The notes below the pieces were generated by a model. It was given only the letters and a program-made list of their open reading frames with translations. It did not search any database and was not told the DNA's origin. A stretch of DNA of 64,000 bases from Desulfoferula mesophila (GTDB lineage Bacteria; Desulfobacterota; Desulfarculia; Desulfarculales; Desulfarculaceae): contig NZ_AP028679.1 in assembly GCF_037076455.1 (NCBI RefSeq), positions 3,425,501 to 3,489,500 of the forward strand, given 5' to 3'. The position numbers were made by a program, and so were the translations under genes. Positions 42,444 through 51,013 of the stretch are shown in pieces. Position 1 is the stretch's first letter. Each line of letters starts with the position of its first letter.

Positions 42444-45104
42444 CTAGGCCTTGGCCGCCAGGGCGGCCTTGACCTTATCCGGGGTGGCCGGAATGGTGGT
42501 GATGCGCACCCCGGCCGCGTCGTCGATGGCGTTGAGCACCGCCGGAGCGGTGGGCACCATGCACATCTCGCCCACGCCGATGGCCCCCAAGGGACCGGTG
42601 GTGCGCGGGGTCTCCAGTATGATCACTTCCATGTCAAAGGAGGTGTCCATGGTGGGGAACTTGAAGCTGCGCCAGTCGTTGGTCTTGCCCGCGATGTACT
42701 CCTCGCGCAAGGCGTAGCCCACGCCCATGTCCATGCCGCCTTCCAGCTGGCCGGCCAGGTTCTGGGGATGGATCGCCGTACCCGCGTCCACCGCGGTGGT
42801 CATCTTTACCACCTTGACCTCGCCGGTCTCGGTGTTGACCTCCACCTCGGCCATCTGCACCGCGTGCACCTGGGTCTCGAAGTTGGGGCCCTGGCCGGTC
42901 TCCGGATCCAGGGGCTTGGCCTCGATGTTCTTCTTGCGGCCGATGTAGCGGCGAGCCTTGCCCGCCTCCACCAGCTCCTTGCCGGTCTTGGCGCCGCTGG
43001 CGGCCATGGCCTCCTTGAGCTGCTTCAAGCCGTCGACCAGAGCGTTACCCATCATGTAGGTGATGCGGCTGCCGGCGGCCGGGCCCGAGGCCGCGGTCAC
43101 GTCGGTGCTGCGGGTGTACAGGCGCACCTTGTCCATGGTCAGGCCCATCACCTCGCAGGTGAGTTGGGTGAGCATAGAGTCGTTGCCCTCGCCGGGGTCG
43201 GCCACGGCGCCGAAAACGCTCACGCCGCCGTCATCGTCCAACTCAACGGCCACCACCGAGGCGTCGCCGGGGCCGCCGATGCCGAAGGAACCGCAGGCCA
43301 CGCCCACGCCACGTTTGATGGTGTCCGTGGAATTTTCCTTGGCTTCTTTCATGGCCCGCTCATAGTGGGGCCGCACGGCGTCAATCAGGGCGAATATGGG
43401 CCATTGCTCTACCGCTTGCCCCGTGGCTCCGGCCTGGCCGACTTGCAGGAAGTTCTGGTAACGGAACTCCAGGGGGTCCTTGCCCAGCTTGCGGGCCAGC
43501 ATGTCCACGGTGGACTCCATGGCGAAGATCTGCTGCGGCGGCCCCGCGCCCCGGGCCGCGCTGCCCCAGGGATTATTGGTGTAGGCCAGGCGCGATTTGA
43601 TATCCAGGGTCGGCATGTGATAGGAGCCGGCTATCATCCACAGGGCGCGCAGGACCACCACGTGACCGATGGAGTAGTAGGCGCCATTGTCCACGGTGAT
43701 ATCGTTGGCGTAGGCGGTGATCTTGCCGTCGGCGCCCGCGCCCATCTTGGTGTGCATCTTGAAGGAGTGGCGCTTGGAAGACGCCTGCATGGACTCGGCC
43801 AGGGAGGGCACGTAACGGATAGCGGACTTGAAATGCATGGCCGCCGCCGCCGCGATACCTTCGGTGATCACGTCGATCTTGATACCGAATTGGCCGCCCA
43901 CGTAGGCCTCTTCGTAGCGCATGTTCTCAAAACCCACCGCCTCCTGGATCATGCCCAGGTGAGTGTGGATGTTGATGCTGCGCCCCACCACCACTAACTT
44001 GTCCTCGCCGTCCTCGTCCTTTTCCCAGTAGGCCAGGGAAACCTCTGGCTCCAAGGGGGCCTGGTGGTTGAACTGAGTGAGGAAATCACCCTCCACCACG
44101 GCCGCCGAGCCCGTGAAGGCCGCGTCGGCGTCGCCCCTTTTGATCGGCTGCTCATAGCACAGGTTGGGGATGATGTCGTGCAGCTGCGGCGCGCCCTCGG
44201 CCATGGCTTGATCGGTGTTGGCGAGCACCGGAAGGGGGTCCAATTCCACCTTGATGGCCGCGGCCGCGGCCACGGCCTGCTCGTGGGTCTGGGCGGCCAC
44301 CGCTACGATGGGGTCGCCGATGTAGCGCACCACTTCAGCGCAGAGCACCGGGCGGTCGGCAACCAGGTACTTGAGGATGTTGGTGCCCTTGATGTCCTTG
44401 GCGGTCATGAAACCGGCCACGCCGGGCATCTTGGCCGCCTCGGAGGTGTCGATGCTCTTGATCGTGGCGTGGGGCAGGGTGCTGCGCACCACGGCCAACT
44501 CCAAGGCGCCGCTAAACTTGTAATCCGCGCCAAAGCGGGCCACGCCACAGGCCTTGATCATGGCCGAGGGGCGGGGATGGGAGGTGCCCAGCATGGGGGC
44601 GTCGGCCTCGGGATAGAGATCCTCGGGCTTTTGCTCGCCGCGCAGGAAGCTGCCGGCCAATTCCACTGCCTCGATGATCTTTTTGTAGCCGGTGCAGCGG
44701 CACAGGTTGTGCTTGAAGGCTTTCTTGATCTCTTCTTTGCTGGGAGTGAGAGTCTGCTCCAAAAGCGCCTTGGCGGACATGATCATGCCCGGGGTGCAGA
44801 AACCGCACTGCACGGCGCCGGCCAGCACAAAAGCCTCTTGGATCAGATGGGGGTTGTCCGGGGTGCCCAGGCCTTCCACGGTGATTACCTCGGCGCCGTC
44901 CAGTTTGGCTACCTTGGCCAGGCAGGAGCGCACCGCTTTGCCGTCGACCAAGACCGTGCAGGCGCCGCATTGCCCCTTGCGGTCGCAGGATTGCTTGGCC
45001 CCGGTGAGGTCCAAGTTCTCCCGCAGAATATCCAATAATACCGTCTGGTCATCGACCACAAACTCGTGTTTGCGTCCGTTAACCGTCAAACCAATCTTCT
45101 TCAT
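42444..45104 (-). CDS. mop: Molybdenum aldehyde oxidoreductase (Mop type)
   Basis: An 886-residue single-chain enzyme like Desulfovibrio gigas MOP (907 residues). Residues 1-160 hold two [2Fe-2S] clusters ([33 protein letters not shown]); no FAD domain follows; the rest is the Mo domain, with FNHQAPLEPEVSLAYW, AYVGGQFGIKID and the catalytic-Glu loop GAIGVGEMCMVPTAPA near the end. It oxidises aldehydes (or a related substrate), passing electrons to ferredoxin/flavodoxin. ATG 45104 has AGGAG upstream. It leads an operon with TusE-like and cysteine desulfurase genes. Confidence 0.95.
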   Translation of the reverse strand: MKKIGLTVNGRKHEFVVDDQTVLLDILRENLDLTGAKQSCDRKGQCGACTVLVDGKAVRSCLAKVAKLDGAEVITVEGLGTPDNPHLIQEAFVLAGAVQCGFCTPGMIMSAKALLEQTLTPSKEEIKKAFKHNLCRCTGYKKIIEAVELAGSFLRGEQKPEDLYPEADAPMLGTSHPRPSAMIKACGVARFGADYKFSGALELAVVRSTLPHATIKSIDTSEAAKMPGVAGFMTAKDIKGTNILKYLVADRPVLCAEVVRYIGDPIVAVAAQTHEQAVAAAAAIKVELDPLPVLANTDQAMAEGAPQLHDIIPNLCYEQPIKRGDADAAFTGSAAVVEGDFLTQFNHQAPLEPEVSLAYWEKDEDGEDKLVVVGRSINIHTHLGMIQEAVGFENMRYEEAYVGGQFGIKIDVITEGIAAAAAMHFKSAIRYVPSLAESMQASSKRHSFKMHTKMGAGADGKITAYANDITVDNGAYYSIGHVVVLRALWMIAGSYHMPTLDIKSRLAYTNNPWGSAARGAGPPQQIFAMESTVDMLARKLGKDPLEFRYQNFLQVGQAGATGQAVEQWPIFALIDAVRPHYERAMKEAKENSTDTIKRGVGVACGSFGIGGPGDASVVAVELDDDGGVSVFGAVADPGEGNDSMLTQLTCEVMGLTMDKVRLYTRSTDVTAASGPAAGSRITYMMGNALVDGLKQLKEAMAASGAKTGKELVEAGKARRYIGRKKNIEAKPLDPETGQGPNFETQVHAVQMAEVEVNTETGEVKVVKMTTAVDAGTAIHPQNLAGQLEGGMDMGVGYALREEYIAGKTNDWRSFKFPTMDTSFDMEVIILETPRTTGPLGAIGVGEMCMVPTAPAVLNAIDDAAGVRITTIPATPDKVKAALAAKA

Positions 45105-45555
45105 GATTAACTCCTGTTACGGCGGCTTGAAACTCCCTTAGCTAATGAGCGGGGATGGCAGGCCCGGTAAAAATTCAACTCGGGCCTTGATCTGCTAAAC
45201 ATGACACATCATAGATCATAACTCCAGGTTTGGCGACCCTCATACAGTTGTTATTTTTAACATATATAAAAATTGGCCCAGGCCCCATCGCGCCCAAAAA
45301 CAAGTTAAACGATAAACCCAAATGACGGACGCTCCGCGCCCGAAAACCCGGCCGGGCCGGATAAGGAACCTAGCCGGGTTTCGCCGGGTGGCCCCAGCGG
45401 ACGCGGCCCCCCATCCGGACAAGACACTGCGCAAGGATCGCTGTGAATTTGGCTAGTTAGACGTCCGAGCGGTTGCAGGCGCCCCCCGGGTGTGCTATCC
45501 ATAATGGAAGGGGTTATATATCCCACAATGCCCTTTTTTCCAAAGGAGGTGGGCT
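45105..45555. other. Divergent intergenic region between mop and the Memo-like gene
   Basis: About 450 bases. A 6-bp stem (GGCCCG at 45159-45164 with CGGGCC at 45179-45184) lies in the probable mop leader. A very AT-rich stretch (45240-45275) likely holds promoter sequence. AAAGGAGGTGGGCT precedes the Memo-like gene. I found no coding ORF and no recognisable molybdenum-cofactor riboswitch. Confidence 0.4.
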
Positions 45556-46359
45556 ATGTCGCGCGCACCGGCCGTGGCCGGCCGTTTCTATCCCGGCCGG
45601 CCCGAGGAATTGGAAGCCAGCGTGCGGGGCTATCTCGGCGCGGCGGCCGAGCCCGAGGAGGCCCTGGCCGTAGTTTGTCCCCATGCGGGATACATGTATT
45701 CCGCCTCGGTGGTGGGCAAGGTGCTGGGCCGGGTCAAGGTGCCCCGGCGGGTGGTGGTCCTGGGTCCCAACCACCAGGGCCTGGGGCAAAAGGCGGCCCT
45801 GATGAGCCGCGGCTCCTGGCAGACCCCCCTGGGCCAGGTGACGCTCGACGCCGAACTGGGCGGCGAGATATTGTCGCGCAACGCCCTGGTGCGCGAGGAC
45901 GACCTGGCCCACCAGTACGAGCACTCCCTGGAGGTGCAGGTGCCCTTTCTCCAGGTGCTCAGGCCCGATCTGCTCCTGACCCCCCTGTGCCTGTCCATGC
46001 TCAGCTACGAGCAATGCGAGCAACTGGGCCACGACCTGGCCGAAGCGGTGCGGGCCGTGGGCGAGCCGGTGCTCATCGTGGCCAGCACCGACATGACCCA
46101 CTATGAGTCGGCCCAAAGCGCCGCGGCCAAGGACAAGCTGGCCCTGCAACAGATACTGGCCCTGAACCCCCAGGGCCTGTATAACACCGTAGCCACCAAA
46201 CGCATCAGCATGTGCGGCTTTTTGCCCACCACCGTGGCCCTGGCCGCGGCCCTGGGGCTGGGGGCCAGCCAGGCCGAGCTGGTGGCCTACACCAACAGCG
46301 GCGAGGCGACCGGGGATTATGACCAGGTGGTGGCCTACGCCGGGCTGATAATCAAGTAA
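45556..46359 (+). CDS. amrB: AmmeMemoRadiSam system protein B (Memo family)
   Basis: A 267-residue Memo-like protein: RAPAVAGRFYPGRPEELEA at the start, CPHAGYMYSASVVGKV, LGPNHQGLG, EHSLEVQVPFLQVL and ASTDMTHYES are the conserved blocks with metal/catalytic His residues. In bacteria it usually co-occurs with AmmeMemoRadiSam proteins A and radical-SAM partners; neither is in the window. The ATG at 45556 has an AAAGGAGG site. Function is unknown; the fold is related to extradiol dioxygenases. Confidence 0.92.
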   Translation: MSRAPAVAGRFYPGRPEELEASVRGYLGAAAEPEEALAVVCPHAGYMYSASVVGKVLGRVKVPRRVVVLGPNHQGLGQKAALMSRGSWQTPLGQVTLDAELGGEILSRNALVREDDLAHQYEHSLEVQVPFLQVLRPDLLLTPLCLSMLSYEQCEQLGHDLAEAVRAVGEPVLIVASTDMTHYESAQSAAAKDKLALQQILALNPQGLYNTVATKRISMCGFLPTTVALAAALGLGASQAELVAYTNSGEATGDYDQVVAYAGLIIK

Positions 46360-46410
46360 TCATTTTAAACGCGTGCGCCCCCGGCCGGGGCGTGTCCTGG
46401 GAAATGGATC

Positions 46411-47829
46411 ATGGATAAGGCAACCGACAACACCCCCCGGGTACGCACCCGCTTCCCACCCTCGCCCACCGGGGCTCTGCACCTGGGCGGGGCTCGCACC
46501 GCCCTGTTCAACTGGCTATTCGCCCGTCACCACGGCGGTGAATTCGTCCTGCGCCTGGAGGACACCGACCGCCAGCGCTCCAAACAGGAGCACGTGGAAG
46601 GCATCCTGGCGGCCATGGACTGGCTGGGCCTGGACTATGACGAAGGCCCCTATTACCAGACCAAGCGCCTGGAGCGCTACCGCGAGGCCATCGACCAGAT
46701 GCTGGCCAAGGGCCGGGCCTATTGGTGTCACTGTTCGCCCGAGGAGCTGACCAAGCAGCGCGAGGCGGCCATGGCCGCCGGCGGCAAGCCCATGTACGAC
46801 GGCACCTGCCGCGAAAAAAACCTGGGGCCCGCCCCCGGCGCGGTGGTGCGCTTCAAGGGGCCGCGCACCGGAGCCACCACCTTCAACGACCTGGTCAAGG
46901 GCCCCATCACCTTTGACCACAAGGAGCTGGACGACCTTATCATCCTGCGCTCCGACGGCTGGCCCACCTATCACCTGGCCGTGGTGGTGGACGACATCGA
47001 CATGGGCATCACCCACGTAATCCGGGGCGATGACCACGTGAACAACACCCCGCGCCAGATCCTGCTCTATCAGGCCCTGGACGCCGAGTTGCCCCAGTTC
47101 GCCCACGTACCCATGATCCTGGGCCCGGACAAGACCAAGCTCTCCAAGCGCCACGGAGCCACCGCGGTGATGGACTACCGGGACATGGGCTATCTGCCCG
47201 AGGCCATGCTCAACGCCCTGGCCCGCCTGGGCTGGTCCCACGGCGACCAGGAGATGTTCTCCCGCCAGGAGCTCATCGACTACTTCGGGCTCAAGGCGGT
47301 GGGGCGCAGCGCGGCGGTGTTCGACACCGACCGCCTGTTGCACCTGAACCAACGCTATATCCAGGAGAGCGGCCCCGCCCGCCTGGCCGAGCTGTTGCCG
47401 CCTTTTTTGGCCGCCCGGGGCATCGAAGAATACAACCAGGCCACGCTCCTGGCCTGCTTGCCCGAACTGACCCCCCGGGCCAAGACCCTGGTGGAGCTGG
47501 CCGATTGGGCCGAGCCCTACCTGGTGGACGAGCCGGTCATGGACCCCAAGGCCGTCAAAAAGTTCCTGGGCCCGGCTCAGGTGCCGGTGTTGGAGCGGGT
47601 GGCGGCCCTGGTTAAGGCCAAGGGCACCGGCGACCCCGAGGCGCTGGAAGCCGGCGTGCGCGATATCGCCGAGCAGATGGAGCTGAAGCTGGGCGGCGTG
47701 GCCCAGCCGGTGCGGGTGGCCCTGACCGGGCGCACCTTCAGCCCCGGCATTTTCGAGGTCATGGCCATCCTGGGAGACGAGCGGGTTAAGGCCAGGTTAA
47801 CTAGGGCCTTGGGGCTGGCGGCAAAATAA
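46411..47829 (+). CDS. gltX: Glutamyl-tRNA synthetase
   Basis: A 472-residue class-I synthetase. RFPPSPTGALHLGGARTALF holds the HIGH-type motif (ALHLGG) and DKTKLSKRHGA the KMSKS motif; FVLRLEDTDRQRS is the usual glutamate-binding block. ATG 46411 is used. The gene is followed directly by genes for tRNA-Gln and tRNA-Glu. As in most bacteria lacking GlnRS it may charge both (non-discriminating), with GatCAB correcting Glu-tRNA(Gln), but that cannot be settled here. Confidence 0.96.
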   Translation: MDKATDNTPRVRTRFPPSPTGALHLGGARTALFNWLFARHHGGEFVLRLEDTDRQRSKQEHVEGILAAMDWLGLDYDEGPYYQTKRLERYREAIDQMLAKGRAYWCHCSPEELTKQREAAMAAGGKPMYDGTCREKNLGPAPGAVVRFKGPRTGATTFNDLVKGPITFDHKELDDLIILRSDGWPTYHLAVVVDDIDMGITHVIRGDDHVNNTPRQILLYQALDAELPQFAHVPMILGPDKTKLSKRHGATAVMDYRDMGYLPEAMLNALARLGWSHGDQEMFSRQELIDYFGLKAVGRSAAVFDTDRLLHLNQRYIQESGPARLAELLPPFLAARGIEEYNQATLLACLPELTPRAKTLVELADWAEPYLVDEPVMDPKAVKKFLGPAQVPVLERVAALVKAKGTGDPEALEAGVRDIAEQMELKLGGVAQPVRVALTGRTFSPGIFEVMAILGDERVKARLTRALGLAAK

Positions 47830-47848
47830 AAACTCTGCTAAAAAAGGC

Positions 47849-47875
47849 TTGACGCCGGCAGGCTCAGGCTATAAA
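47849..47875 (+). promoter_or_regulatory. Probable sigma-70-type promoter of the tRNA genes
   Basis: TTGACG at 47849-47854 and TATAAA at 47870-47875 with a 15-base spacer, followed by tRNA-Gln 16 bases on. The spacer is short for sigma-70 but the boxes are close to consensus. Confidence 0.55.
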
Positions 47876-47890
47876 TCAGTGCGTACCTGC

Positions 47891-47964
47891 TGGCGGATCG
47901 TCTAACGGCAGGACTGCAGACTCTGGATCTGCCTATCCAGGTTCGAATCCTGGTCCGCCAGCCA
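47891..47964 (+). tRNA. tRNA-Gln (anticodon CTG)
   Basis: A 74-base cloverleaf with encoded CCA. Acceptor TGGCGGA (47891-47897) pairs with TCCGCCA (47954-47960), discriminator G, CCA 47962-47964. The anticodon stem GCAGA/TCTGC encloses CTCTGGA, giving anticodon CTG. The T arm TCCAGGTTCGAATCCTGG is canonical. Confidence 0.95.
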
Positions 47965-47981
47965 TACATATGTTTGTGCAC

Positions 47982-48057
47982 GGTCCCATCGTCTAGTGGT
48001 CTAGGATATCGGCCTCTCACGCCGAAGACACGGGTTCGAACCCCGTTGGGACTGCCA
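47982..48057 (+). tRNA. tRNA-Glu (anticodon CTC)
   Basis: A 76-base cloverleaf with encoded CCA (48055-48057). Acceptor GGTCCCA pairs with TGGGACT (first pair G-U); the anticodon stem TCGGC/GCCGA encloses CTCTCAC, giving anticodon CTC, and the T loop is GGTTCGAACC. Its 3' end is the likely insertion target of the adjacent integrase element. Confidence 0.95.
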
Positions 48058-48068
48058 AATAATATCAA

Positions 48069-48101
48069 GAGGTTGGCCTATATGGGTCAGCCTCTTTTTT
48101 T
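48069..48101 (+). terminator. Terminator after the tRNA genes
   Basis: GAGGTTGGCC at 48069-48078 pairs (with G-U and one mismatch) to GGGTCAGCCTC at 48084-48094, followed by a run of seven T. It would end the tRNA transcript and also lies downstream of the integrase stop on the other strand. Confidence 0.75.
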
Positions 48102-48141
48102 GTCTTCGCGTAATTGGACGTAGTGCTGGACGTAGGATTGC

Positions 48142-49248
48142 TCAGGCAGTCCCAGTTTTTTTGCCGCCTTCCAAGACTTTCAGGTGGGGTCTGATGTCTT
48201 TGATACCTCGGAGATATCGCTCGGTAGTGCTCAGATTCTTGTGTCTGAGGAATTGTTGCGCGACCTTCATTGATACATTGTTGTGAGCAAGTACGGTCGC
48301 ACCCAGCCCCCTGATTCCATGGTGCCCGAAGGGAGTTACTCCAGCCTTCTGGCATAGGTTCTTTGGGAAGGTCCTTCTATTGATGAACTTTTGACCAGCA
48401 TACTTGCCCTCTTGCACAGTAAATACCCACTCGGATTTACCGGCCGTTAGACGATGGGCCAGTAACGCTGTTCGCAACTCATCGTTCATAGGCAACCAGA
48501 CCGATTCTAGGGAGCCATCCTTGGTTTTCCTAGTCTTAAGACGAATTCGCGGCTCGTCCTTGTCCAAATCAACATCTTCCCAGCGCAGGTTATAGACTTC
48601 ACTTTTGCGACCACCAGTGTGAAGAAAGGTCAAAAGGATTACTTTATCTTGGCCTTCCGCCACATCAAGCACCTTTATGAAGTCCTCCAAGAGGGGCACA
48701 TAATGGGGCTCAACGTCATGTGGAAACTTTTTAACTGCCTTGAAGGGGTTTTTAACCGGGAAGTCTCTGTACTCGACACCCCAGTTCCAAGCAGCCAGTA
48801 GATTCTTTCGGGCCTTGTTCGCCTCATTGCCTCCTTTGCGGGCGAAAACTGAGTTAAGGAAGTCTAACGCGTCACCAGCCTGGATTTCGGTTGTAACCCC
48901 TACTGGGTCGAAAAACTTGAAGAAAAGACGAAATATGTCGCGTTTTTCGCGCAGAGTCTTAGGCGTAACATGGATGGAAGACAAATAGTCATTAGCCCAT
49001 CTATGTAAGGAGACCGAATGGATCCCCTCCTTGCTCAAGACTGCTTCTATCTCTTCTGGGGGTACTCCGGCGTTTAGGAGTCTCTCGATCGAATCCGTGG
49101 GGATGCCGATCTTCAGAAGTCGTCGGACTTCCAACTCCCAAGCCAGTGCTTGGTCCCTGTCCTCGAAAATCTTCTCTTTCCTGAAATCCTTGCGGTTGAT
49201 CTGCGCGACCCATAGCTTTTTGCCGTTCCTCTGCCTCTTGCTGGGCAT
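48142..49248 (-). CDS. int: Tyrosine recombinase / phage-type integrase
   Basis: A 368-residue integrase. The N-terminus (RNGKKLWVAQINRKDFRKEK) resembles an arm-binding domain, the core-binding domain follows, and the catalytic domain has R in HTGGRKSEVYNL, HxxR in HHGIRGLG, H in LRHKNLSTTERY and the nucleophile Tyr of ERYL. It points toward the tRNA-Glu 3' end, the normal layout for an element inserted there. The start at 49248 lies inside the overlapping HTH gene's frame. Confidence 0.93.
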   Translation of the reverse strand: MPSKRQRNGKKLWVAQINRKDFRKEKIFEDRDQALAWELEVRRLLKIGIPTDSIERLLNAGVPPEEIEAVLSKEGIHSVSLHRWANDYLSSIHVTPKTLREKRDIFRLFFKFFDPVGVTTEIQAGDALDFLNSVFARKGGNEANKARKNLLAAWNWGVEYRDFPVKNPFKAVKKFPHDVEPHYVPLLEDFIKVLDVAEGQDKVILLTFLHTGGRKSEVYNLRWEDVDLDKDEPRIRLKTRKTKDGSLESVWLPMNDELRTALLAHRLTAGKSEWVFTVQEGKYAGQKFINRRTFPKNLCQKAGVTPFGHHGIRGLGATVLAHNNVSMKVAQQFLRHKNLSTTERYLRGIKDIRPHLKVLEGGKKTGTA

Positions 49249-49414
49249 GGATCCTCCTCACTGTTTCCTCTATTAAGTTGTCAAAGAACAGCACACGGCC
49301 AGAGATGCGCACTCCACCGTACCTCTCAGGGTAGCGAAGTACCGTGCTCTCAGCAACTTCGAAGAAGTCTGCTACCTCCTCCGTCGTGCGCTTTTCCCCT
49401 AATCCCGGACACAT
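49001..49414 (-). CDS. Putative excisionase / HTH protein overlapping the integrase start
   Basis: From ATG 49414 the frame encodes RTTEEVADFFEVAESTVLRY, a MerR/excisionase-like helix-turn-helix, then RISGRVLFFDNLIEETVRRI. The first 55 codons precede the integrase and carry the HTH; the remaining 80 codons run inside the 5' end of the integrase gene in another frame and look non-conserved. It could be an Xis that terminates within int, or a product joined to Int by ribosomal frameshifting. Confidence 0.5.
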   Translation of the reverse strand: MCPGLGEKRTTEEVADFFEVAESTVLRYPERYGGVRISGRVLFFDNLIEETVRRIHAQQEAEERQKAMGRADQPQGFQEREDFRGQGPSTGLGVGSPTTSEDRHPHGFDRETPKRRSTPRRDRSSLEQGGDPFGLLT

Positions 49415-49544
49415 AATTTTTAGTAGCTTCCTTTTTTGTTTCTCGCGGTTAACTTAAATTTGATATACAGAAGATTGGTTATCGGGCTACTCAGGACAAG
49501 ACGAGTTAGAATTTTTCCTATTCGTACCATTTTGAGAGACAGAT

Positions 49545-50465
49545 ATGGGCAAAATGACTAGCTTGGATCACGACATTAAAGATTTGAGGAACAAACTAGA
49601 GCATTACTGCTTTTGGTCATGGGAATATCAGAGAAGAAATACCAACTACAAAAATTTATTTAGTAAAACCAGAGAGCCTCAAAGAACTGCCGAGCATCAG
49701 GCTATAATAAATCAACCTACTAATATTAATAATGGTCTAATTGAAGAAGATATATCTAATAAAATAAAACCGCATGATCCTCAATTTGCTACTGCTGCTA
49801 AAATAATTACTAAATTTAAACGTAAGCCAAGAGATCCAAAGATTGGACTTAACTCAGATGAAATTTTGAAAAAAATCATTGGTGGTAACTACGAGTACGA
49901 TATTCACACGCCCGAGGAATTGGAACTATTTATGTTTAGAGAAGACAATTTTGTCTGTTTTCAGGAGGGCGATATATTTACCTATCCTATTACTAAAAGT
50001 CTTTTATCTCGACCAATTGCCGAAATAAACGCCATGAGACTCGTAATCAATGTAAACGGCCCACTATCTCAAATAAGAAAAAGAGTTGAATTAGCTTATC
50101 ATAAATCCCATATAACAGAGCCAATAGAAAATTTGCTGTGGAAAGATGATTGTGGCGATGATAAAAGCAAAAGAGCACTATTAGCCTATTTAAAAGTATT
50201 GGATGATTGTAGAATGGAAAGAGTTGGCAGTAAGAGAGCAAGAATCAGACCAGAACTTGATCTTCCGCGAGCGGTGGGACTATGGATGTGGGATCGTAAA
50301 AATATCGATGGCATTAAATTTGGAGTTGCTCATAAGAAGCTACTCGAACAGTTTAAAAACGCTGCCCTTAAAAAACCATTTAGAAATCTATCAACGGTCA
50401 GCCGGTATGTTCGTAGAACTGGAATATGTATAGAGTCTGGAGAGGTTTTGCCTATGACAGACTGA
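49545..50465 (+). CDS. Hypothetical AT-rich island protein with an N-terminal YCFWSWEYQRRN motif
   Basis: A 306-residue soluble protein with an AT-rich gene, unlike the flanking genome. Near the N-terminus CFWSWEYQRRNTNYKNLF recalls the DUF6499-type motif (W.WE.LRRNP.Y) seen in proteins of integrative elements and phages. The middle shows a run EINAMRLVINVNGPLSQIRK like the RL..ID...P... motif of those proteins; the end is basic. ATG 49545 is chosen as the first in-frame start. Function is unknown; a regulatory or replication role is a guess from the company it keeps. Confidence 0.6.
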   Translation: MGKMTSLDHDIKDLRNKLEHYCFWSWEYQRRNTNYKNLFSKTREPQRTAEHQAIINQPTNINNGLIEEDISNKIKPHDPQFATAAKIITKFKRKPRDPKIGLNSDEILKKIIGGNYEYDIHTPEELELFMFREDNFVCFQEGDIFTYPITKSLLSRPIAEINAMRLVINVNGPLSQIRKRVELAYHKSHITEPIENLLWKDDCGDDKSKRALLAYLKVLDDCRMERVGSKRARIRPELDLPRAVGLWMWDRKNIDGIKFGVAHKKLLEQFKNAALKKPFRNLSTVSRYVRRTGICIESGEVLPMTD

Positions 50466-50810
50466 TTGAATTTGGTTTTTGTCACCACCATTTCACCCCT
50501 TTTTTACTCCTAGACGTTAATCCCTACTTTTTGCAAAAAAGTCCTATTAATCCATTTACACAACGATGGTGGGTGTGATCAACCTCCCTGCCTTATGGGC
50601 ATGGTTTGCATTCTTGGGTTGTTCTGTTCTAGCTTTTTTCGCAAAACGTAATATTGGTAAATAATAATTAATATCAATAAGATAGATAGCACGGATAGGC
50701 TTTTCATCTAGTCGTTTCGACCCATTTCACCTACGACATAACTTATTTCCATAACGAGGCAGCACCCGCATTTCGCACCGCTGCCAAAAAAATTAAGGAG
50801 ATAAAATATT
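50466..50810. other. AT-rich gap with small candidate ORF
   Basis: A low-GC stretch with several A/T runs and inverted fragments such as AATAATTAATATC near 50661. Apart from the 32-codon frame listed separately I see no coding signal. It may hold the promoter of the following small genes and the replication gene. Confidence 0.3.
50566..50664 (+). CDS. Possible 32-residue single-helix membrane peptide
   Basis: ATG 50566 to TAA 50662 encodes MVGVINLPALWAWFAFLGCS plus a tail VLAFFAKRNIGK: a hydrophobic helix followed by a basic end, typical of small membrane peptides. There is no good ribosome site, so support is weak. Confidence 0.3.
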   Translation: MVGVINLPALWAWFAFLGCSVLAFFAKRNIGK

Positions 50811-50957
50811 ATGGAAAAGCAATCAGTTAGCATTTCGAGGGCAATCACACTTCGGGGGACCCTTCTTCCTGTTCTAGTTCGGAATTACAGGGCGGAGCCG
50901 GATGGGGGCGCAGTCCCTATGGGTAGGACTGAGGAGAGGGAGGATAACCACAACTAG
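50811..50957 (+). CDS. Small 48-residue protein
   Basis: ATG 50811 to TAG 50957, beginning MEKQSVSISRAITLRGTLLP. AAGGAG lies about 10 bases before the ATG. The sequence is basic/polar with a short hydrophobic start, and the C-terminal half is acidic (MGRTEEREDNHN). No family is recognised. It precedes a GC-rich hairpin and the replication genes. Confidence 0.45.
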   Translation: MEKQSVSISRAITLRGTLLPVLVRNYRAEPDGGAVPMGRTEEREDNHN

Positions 50958-50964
50958 CAACTGC

Positions 50965-50994
50965 GGGCGGAGACCTCTGGTTGGGTTTCCGCCC
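50965..50994 (+). terminator. Hairpin in the leader of the replication genes
   Basis: GGGCGGA at 50965-50971 pairs with TCCGCCC at 50988-50994. It follows the small 48-residue ORF by seven bases and precedes the ribosome site of a five-codon frame, so it could be a weak terminator or attenuator. No T-run follows. Confidence 0.4.
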
Positions 50995-51013
50995 ATTCAA
51001 GAAGGAGGTGCGT

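Noticed and set aside
45105-45555. Molybdenum-cofactor riboswitch before mop
   Set aside because: Only one weak 6-bp stem is visible; no Moco-RNA-like motif could be matched by eye.
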